DNA of 64,000 bases, taken from assembly GCA_016235425.1 (NCBI GenBank), contig JACRLC010000058.1, positions 1-64,000 on the forward strand, written 5' to 3'. Position 1 is the stretch's first letter, and the number at the start of each line of letters is the position of its first letter. Shown in pieces: positions 59,513 through 64,000 of the stretch. The DNA comes from Chloroflexota bacterium. GTDB taxonomy: Bacteria; Chloroflexota; Anaerolineae; Anaerolineales; Villigracilaceae. The notes below the pieces were generated by a model that was not told the DNA's origin, searched no databases, and saw nothing but the letters and a program-made list of their open reading frames with translations. The position numbers and the translations under genes are program-made.

Positions 59513-61139
59513 TATTTCCTTAAGCGTTTTAAATCACCTTGGGAGAAATCTGTATAGAAGCTTTGTGACAGTGCTTGGAGAAGCAATCTCCAATGCTTGG
59601 GATGCAGACGCAGAAAATGTTTGGATTTACATAGACAAAGACGCCGATTCATTTGTCATCAAAGATGATGGCCAAGGAATGAATGCCGAAGATTTCCAAA
59701 GTAAATTCTTGAAAATTGGGTATTCCAAAAGAAAAGATAGCTCGAAATCCGCTCAAAAGGGAAGACCGTTTATTGGTAGAAAAGGAATAGGGAAGCTTGC
59801 TTTACTCTCATGCGCTGAAACGATAACGGTTATATCAAGAATGAAAAATGGCGAGTATGTTGGTGGAGTGATCGATAATTCAGATTTGGATCAGGCAATA
59901 ATGGATGACTTGTCTTCCAGACAATATCAATTAGGCTTGATCGAATACGACAAGGTGAAAAAATTCACTGCAAACCATAGCCATGGAACAATAGTCTATT
60001 TTGAAAATATAAAAGAGGGTATCAGGAAAAGTATTGATCATCTAAAGAAGTTGGTAGCGCTAAACTTCCGATTCTCTTTATTGGATGAGAGTTTCAATAT
60101 ATGGCTTGATGGGGAGTTAATTACGCATGAAAATCTTGGCGGTCTTGCTGATCATACGCAATTTTTATGGACTATCAATGAGATTGACGACCCGTATTTA
60201 GCCAGTCTAAAGAATGTCAAGAAAAAATATAAGAAGAAGCTTCAGTCCGACTTACCCATCAGAGGATTTATTGCTTCGGTTGAAAAGCCTTTGAATTTAA
60301 AAATAATGTCCACAGAAGAAAAAGCGGGTGTTGACTTGTTAGTCAATGGCCGCTTGAGAGAAAAGGATATTTTGAAACATATTCCTACTGCCAGAATAGT
60401 CGAAAGTTATTTGTACGGGCAAATACATTTTGATGGACTGGATGAGGAGTCGAAAGATAGATTTACAAGTAGCAGAGAAGGAATCATTGCTGATGATGAT
60501 AAATTTCAAAGTCTATTGTCTGATTTACGGAATATTTTGTTGCCGCAGATAATCGAAGATTGGGATGTTTGGAGAATTGAAATTGGCCGTGAAGGAGATG
60601 ATGATAATCCGCGCCTGTCTAAAAAAGCCAGAAAATCTAGGGCTTTGTACAGTGTGGTTTCAGAAGAGTATTCACTGCCCGAGGAAGTCGACACTAAAGA
60701 TAAAGTCGGACAATGGGTAAAGGACTTGGCGGATGATGCTCAATTCAATTTTTCGTCATATGCTGAATGTTTTGTTTCAGAAAACCTAATCAGAAAGTAC
60801 ATTGAGGACAAAAAGATTCCATTATCGAAGGAAGCACAAGACGAGGTTGATACAAGAAAAAAGAATGAAGACAACAGTAAAAATATAGGTAATGTAAGTA
60901 TAGACATACGTAAATCTGGCGGCGATTTGGGTTATTTGTCAATGGATTTTCTTGCCTATTTAGTTGATAAAGATGATCCTGTCAAAAAAGCCAGCCTTTC
61001 CAGAGATGCAAAAGAATATAAACCAATGCGAGACGCACTTGCACACACATCTTTATTGACTGATCTCGCAAAAAACAAACTTACAACTGTTTATGAAAAT
61101 ATAAAGGGAAGATTGCGAACCTTGTTATCATCAAAGTGA
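59481..61139 (+). CDS. GHKL (MORC/MutL-like) ATPase of a restriction-associated operon
   Basis: 552 residues from ATG 59481 (GAGGG upstream), overlapping dcm by 32 bp. N-terminal GHKL ATPase: N box LGEAISNAWDADA (Mg-binding Asn), G1 DDGQGM, and G2 loop GRKGIGKLALL, all complete, so ATP binding is expected. The middle and C-terminal parts (for example LNFRFSLLDESFNIWLDG and the charged, helical C-terminus) are unlike Hsp90 or histidine kinases. GHKL proteins in restriction-modification operons are thought to act like eukaryotic MORC or MutL as ATP-driven clamps directing a nuclease. No helicase or other nuclease is fused to it. Confidence 0.87.
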   Translation: MAKQNERFTFDISLSVLNHLGRNLYRSFVTVLGEAISNAWDADAENVWIYIDKDADSFVIKDDGQGMNAEDFQSKFLKIGYSKRKDSSKSAQKGRPFIGRKGIGKLALLSCAETITVISRMKNGEYVGGVIDNSDLDQAIMDDLSSRQYQLGLIEYDKVKKFTANHSHGTIVYFENIKEGIRKSIDHLKKLVALNFRFSLLDESFNIWLDGELITHENLGGLADHTQFLWTINEIDDPYLASLKNVKKKYKKKLQSDLPIRGFIASVEKPLNLKIMSTEEKAGVDLLVNGRLREKDILKHIPTARIVESYLYGQIHFDGLDEESKDRFTSSREGIIADDDKFQSLLSDLRNILLPQIIEDWDVWRIEIGREGDDDNPRLSKKARKSRALYSVVSEEYSLPEEVDTKDKVGQWVKDLADDAQFNFSSYAECFVSENLIRKYIEDKKIPLSKEAQDEVDTRKKNEDNSKNIGNVSIDIRKSGGDLGYLSMDFLAYLVDKDDPVKKASLSRDAKEYKPMRDALAHTSLLTDLAKNKLTTVYENIKGRLRTLLSSK

Positions 61140-61148
61140 TCTGTTCCT

Positions 61149-61616
61149 ATGGCTGTAAAATTAAAAAAAGACTCGACAGTTGTAGTTAGAAATCCACTTC
61201 CATCATCAAAGGCGGCCTTGGCTAGAATGCAAGCCGCAAAGCCAAGAGACACTGCTCCCGAAAAAGCACTACGTTCGGCACTCTTCAGAAAAGGTTTGCG
61301 GTTTCGAGTTGATGCAAGGCCGATTAAAGAGTTCAACCGAAAAGCAGATATTATTTTTCGGTCTACTAAGGTCGCAGTATTTGTTGATGGATGCTTTTGG
61401 CACGGATGTCCGAAGCATGGAACACAAGCAAAAGCCAATGCCAAGTTTTGGAAAAATAAAATTAGACAAAATCAGGATCGCGACGCAGATACAAATAAAG
61501 AACTGAAGAAAGTAGGGTGGAAAGTTATCAGAGTTTGGGAACACGAGAATCCAGAGAAAGCCGCAAAAAGAATCTCTAACATAGTATTGAAACGTCGGTT
61601 GCCTGCACGCCCCTGA
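61149..61616 (+). CDS. vsr: Vsr-type endonuclease
   Basis: 155 residues. PD-(D/E)XK-fold nuclease of the very-short-patch-repair family: RDTAPEKALRSALFRKGLRFRVD, the metal site KADIIFRSTKVAVFVDGCFWHGC and HENPEKAAKRI. Classical Vsr nicks T:G mismatches made by deamination of 5-methylcytosine in Dcm sites; in GHKL-containing operons it may instead act as the restriction nuclease. It follows the ATPase gene after 9 bp. The N-terminus (MAVKLKKDSTVVVRNP) is longer than in E. coli Vsr. Confidence 0.93.
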   Translation: MAVKLKKDSTVVVRNPLPSSKAALARMQAAKPRDTAPEKALRSALFRKGLRFRVDARPIKEFNRKADIIFRSTKVAVFVDGCFWHGCPKHGTQAKANAKFWKNKIRQNQDRDADTNKELKKVGWKVIRVWEHENPEKAAKRISNIVLKRRLPARP

Positions 61617-62153
61617 ACCATTGGGGGAGTCTGCTGGCGATGAGACCTGACGTGCCCTCACCCCCAACCCCTCTCCCGATTACAGGAGAGGGGAGTCTGC
61701 TGGCGATGAGACCTGTCCCATGCGGGGGAGAGAGGTTGGTAAACGGACTCTGTCACGGACTCACGGACGGAAACGGATTGGGCGGCGCGATGGAGAGGGA
61801 GTCTGCTGGCGGTGAGACCTGTCCCATGCGGGGGAGGGCGAGCGTGGGAGTCGGAGGAGACCTGACATGTCTCACCCGCGCCGTGATTAATCGAGTCCGT
61901 TGCGGGGATGTGGGTCACGATGAGCGGATAAACCGTCCACGAATTTCAACCACGAATAAACGAATGGAGACGCGCCAGTTCGTCATCGTGTCCCATTCGC
62001 GGACGGTTGACTCTCAAGACCTGCCGAAGGTGTCTCATGCGGGCTGTGGTTAATCGTGTCGCTGGCGGGGCAGGGAACCATCCGCGAATGGGCAACGAAT
62101 AAACGAATGGCTGATTGCACACAAGAAAAGAGGCGGTCTTTCGACCACCTCTT
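61617..62153. repeat. 537-bp repeat-rich spacer at the right island edge
   Basis: Holds three copies of GGGAGTCTGCTGGCGATGAG-ACCTG at 61625-61649, 61691-61730 and 61798-61837; a CTC-type hairpin (61655-61694); ACGGACT/ACGGATT repeats (61742-61780); and ACGAATAAACGAATGG repeats at about 61950 and 62092. No gene supported. Confidence 0.8.
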
Positions 62154-63239
62154 TCAATCATCGTTTGTCCACCGCAATTTACGTTTTAGGTCGTTGCAGT
62201 TTTGCATGGGAATTTGCCCGTCATGCTGCAAGCGTCCCACGACGATTCCTGGAGCGATGCCGATACTTCGAGCAAACTCAATGATCTCGGCTTTGCTAAA
62301 GTGACTCCCTCTCGGATGAAACTCCTTATACACGCTCGCAGGGATTAGCCAGTCTGCCGCAAAACGATTGGCTTCGTCTTCCTTGTCGCTTGTTTGATTA
62401 TCCTCCTCCAAAAAGATATCGCGCTTGCCGTGCAATAAAATATGTCCTGCTTCGTGGAAGAAGGTAAACCAAAGGTGGTCGTCTGTTTTGTACAGAAGGC
62501 TTAGTTGTATGAGCGCTTTATTGGGGTTGAGCCATCTTGTCGCTCCATTTGTTCTAAGTTTTCGTAGTTCGTGAACAAATACAACAGCAACTCCAGCCTT
62601 CGCGCATAATTCAACGATTCTTGTCACGAAAACTTCGGGAGACTCATTCGTAAGTGGTCTAATTTCATCGAGCATTTTTCTGAATTTATCCGCGTCAAAA
62701 GGTTTACAGTCAATGCCCTGGGCTTCAACTTCACCTTTTCTCAGCCACGCGGAAATTATCGCGGGTTCGGCTTTGTAGGCAGGGGAGCGACGGAAAGCAA
62801 GACTTAGATCGTTGGTCACGGCGTCCCATTGATGAGGCGACGCGATGCCAAAGAATCGAAGCAATTCATTTAACTGATCTATAGGTTCATCATGTTTATC
62901 AATCCAACCTAGATCAGTCATCTCTCTTACAGGGAACTGATCAATCCATGATAAGAGTTTTCCAAATGACGAGCGCTCTTGCTCGCGAGCAAGCCACTCC
63001 TGATAATTTTGTTCGCGATTAATCCAAAAGCTGGCGGTTACGCCCAAGACCTTCTCGAACTGCAAGGCTGTTTCGGGGGTAATCGCCGCCTTCCCACGGA
63101 TGATCTCGTTGATGGTCTTCTTGGGTCGTCCAGTCCGCTCGGCAAACTCAGCCTGGGACATGCCGATGAACTCCAAAGTTTCCAGCAAGGTTTCGCCAGG
63201 CGGGGTCACAAAATCGGGATTATATTGATTCTTAATCAT
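62154..63239 (-). CDS. XRE-family antitoxin with C-terminal ImmA/IrrE peptidase domain
   Basis: 361 residues. N-terminal HigA-type helix-turn-helix (MSQAEFAERTGRPKKTINEIIRG; about residues 20-75), a helical middle, and an IrrE/ImmA-like zinc peptidase domain with HEAGHILLHG (about 262-271) and the downstream glutamate in EDEANRFAADWLIP. It binds the palindrome upstream of the operon and neutralises the HigB-like toxin; the peptidase domain could make the antitoxin self-cleaving or signal-responsive, as ImmA/IrrE proteins cleave XRE repressors. It overlaps the toxin gene by 8 bp. Confidence 0.9.
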   Translation of the reverse strand: MIKNQYNPDFVTPPGETLLETLEFIGMSQAEFAERTGRPKKTINEIIRGKAAITPETALQFEKVLGVTASFWINREQNYQEWLAREQERSSFGKLLSWIDQFPVREMTDLGWIDKHDEPIDQLNELLRFFGIASPHQWDAVTNDLSLAFRRSPAYKAEPAIISAWLRKGEVEAQGIDCKPFDADKFRKMLDEIRPLTNESPEVFVTRIVELCAKAGVAVVFVHELRKLRTNGATRWLNPNKALIQLSLLYKTDDHLWFTFFHEAGHILLHGKRDIFLEEDNQTSDKEDEANRFAADWLIPASVYKEFHPRGSHFSKAEIIEFARSIGIAPGIVVGRLQHDGQIPMQNCNDLKRKLRWTNDD

Positions 63240-63570
63240 GGGTATCCTCTACGCCCAAAACCATAACTGCGGTTACTTTGGACAAATTAATGCTTCCGTT
63301 ATCTTTTTGCGGAACAGGTTTGTTTGCTACTGTAATCAAGAGACGATAAGGGTGGTCAAGATCCAATGAGATTTGTCCTTGCCGTTCGCCTTTGAGTTGA
63401 TGCATTCGCGGCGGTGGGAGATGACTGATTTCCGTCAGGACGGTAGCGGCGCGAAGTTCGTCCAACCGACGCCGAATTAACCTTGCTCTTCGTTCGCCAT
63501 GGACCTTCTGTAACAATCTAAAATCGTTACACTCTTTTTGGAGCTTCGTTGTTTTGAAGATGATGTCCAA
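63232..63570 (-). CDS. HigB-like (RelE superfamily) toxin
   Basis: 112 residues. RelE-fold mRNA interferase of the plasmid-killer type: LRLLQKVHGERRARLIRRRLDELRAA-type helices (here FRLLQKVHGERRARLIRRR), the strand LPPPRMHQLKGERQGQIS with the conserved HxLKGxR, and a basic C-terminal strand (YRLLITVAN). These toxins cut ribosome-bound mRNA. First gene of the operon (toxin first, as usual for HigBA). Homologous to well-studied HigB but with a long variable insert in the C-terminal half. Confidence 0.87.
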   Translation of the reverse strand: MDIIFKTTKLQKECNDFRLLQKVHGERRARLIRRRLDELRAATVLTEISHLPPPRMHQLKGERQGQISLDLDHPYRLLITVANKPVPQKDNGSINLSKVTAVMVLGVEDTHD

Positions 63571-63579
63571 AGTATCCCT

Positions 63580-63614
63580 ACAATGTTGTTTACCTTTTGG
63601 GTTAACAACATTGT
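63580..63614. promoter_or_regulatory. 11-bp inverted repeat, TA operator
   Basis: ACAATGTTGTT / AACAACATTGT arms, 13-nt spacer, 10 bp upstream of the toxin start and overlapping the -10 box. Typical binding site for the autoregulatory XRE antitoxin. Confidence 0.85.
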
Positions 63615-63638
63615 ACCAGAATCCGTTTTGAATTGCAA
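63610..63638 (-). promoter_or_regulatory. Promoter of the TA operon
   Basis: Minus strand -35 TTGCAA (63638-63633), 17-bp spacer, -10 TACAAT (63615-63610). The -10 overlaps the operator. Confidence 0.8.
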
Positions 63639-63838
63639 GGAAATTCTGACACCGAGTTGGTGAGAAGGATCAGGGCAGGAGTCGGTTGTGGAATGATGAA
63701 GTGAATACGGGGGTGGGGAGAAACCCCCTCCACCTTCGGCACCTTCGCGAAGCACACTTTAGTGCCCCCAAATGCGACAAGAGAATTGGGTATGCGGACA
63801 GAATGTCACTGGTCGGATTTGGGGGAGGAAAATCCCTC

Positions 63839-63867
63839 TTGTGCCTGTGTACATTTGTGCATAAAAT
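63839..63867 (+). promoter_or_regulatory. Promoter of the BrnA-like gene, leaderless
   Basis: -35 TTGTGC (63839-63844), 17-bp spacer, -10 TAAAAT (63862-63867), ending 7 nt before ATG 63875. Confidence 0.6.
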
Positions 63868-63874
63868 CAAATCT

Positions 63875-64000
63875 ATGAAAAAGGAATATGATTTCAGCAG
63901 AGGCGAACGCGGGCGGGTTGTCCCTGCGGTAAAAGGAAAAACCCGAATCACCATCCGCATTGATGACGATATTTTGGAATGGTTTCGTGGCGAAGTTGAA
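63875..64000 (+). CDS. BrnA-like antitoxin, 3' end outside the window
   Basis: 42 residues visible; the gene runs off the window. MKKEYDFSRGERGRVVPAVK and KTRITIRIDDDILEWFR fit BrnA-family (PF14384) CopG-like antitoxins, whose C-terminal ribbon-helix-helix is not yet reached. BrnA normally follows a brnT RNase gene; here the upstream DNA is the divergent TA operon, so no brnT partner is present on this side. Confidence 0.75.
   Translation, partial: MKKEYDFSRGERGRVVPAVKGKTRITIRIDDDILEWFRGEVE

Larger units (their letters stand above)
63571..63874. other. Divergent promoter region between the TA operon and the BrnA-like gene
   Basis: 304 bp. Contains the TA operator and promoter (63580-63638), a GC-mixed stretch with nothing recognisable (63640-63830) and the promoter of the plus-strand gene. 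Confidence 0.6.

Overview
The window looks like a chromosomal piece of a Chloroflexota bacterium, most likely class Anaerolineae. This is inferred from gene content: many lipoproteins with NBR1-type four-tryptophan (FW) Ig-like domains and Thr/Pro linkers, paired ArsR-DUF2087 regulators, BMP-family ABC transporters, an SLC45-like MFS carrier, and small palindromic repeats scattered between and inside genes. No rRNA, tRNA, transposase or CRISPR array was recognised.

Layout. 1-2.9 kb: remnant of a TAP-like hydrolase, then infC-rpmI-rplT, where infC appears to start with the rare codon AUC. 2.9-9.9 kb: macro-domain protein, TrmH-type methyltransferase, MNT-HEPN pair, DUF711 protein, HXXEE membrane protein, divergent SDR, two ArsR-DUF2087 regulators with their own operator, and a class IV aminotransferase. 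9.9-17.1 kb (minus strand): membrane proteins, a parvulin-type lipoprotein, groESL under a perfect CIRCE element, and two TPR proteins. 17.2-25.9 kb: trmD, an MFS carrier, and a BMP/nucleoside-type ABC system (two binding lipoproteins, two permeases, one double ATPase). 26.2-33.7 kb: six consecutive FW-domain lipoproteins, the last three apparently co-transcribed with queG and rdgB. 33.8-37.3 kb: a nucleotidyltransferase pair in which the larger gene is frameshifted, an alpha/beta hydrolase and a sensor kinase. 37.4-45.7 kb (minus): an exopolysaccharide cluster (GT39-like, DUF6056, GT2, Wzz-like, Wzy/WaaL-like) with two sulfotransferases, suggesting a sulfated surface glycan. 46-52 kb: cytochrome P450, Tyr-rich lipoprotein, GAF sensor kinase, a secreted Ca-binding-like protein and a TIR-winged helix protein.

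52-55.2 kb holds a 1093-residue fusion of serine hydroxymethyltransferase (GlyA) and aminomethyltransferase (GcvT). Its reading frame has absorbed a 57-bp double palindrome and an array of thirteen 8-bp repeats. 55.4-61.6 kb is visibly AT-richer and probably acquired: a large membrane protein interrupted by one amber codon, an ACT-domain protein, a small unknown protein, and an overlapping C5-methyltransferase / GHKL (MORC/MutL-like) ATPase / Vsr endonuclease trio bracketed by related repeats. The window ends with a HigB-like toxin and an XRE-ImmA/IrrE antitoxin under a palindromic operator, and the start of a BrnA-like gene.

Two features run through the whole window. First, at least eight genes have a -10 hexamer ending 6-7 nt before the start codon, which predicts leaderless mRNAs. 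Second, several families of palindromic and 7/8-bp periodic repeats have entered genes in frame (glyA-gcvT, queG, the GT39-like gene, DUF711, trmH) as well as intergenic DNA.
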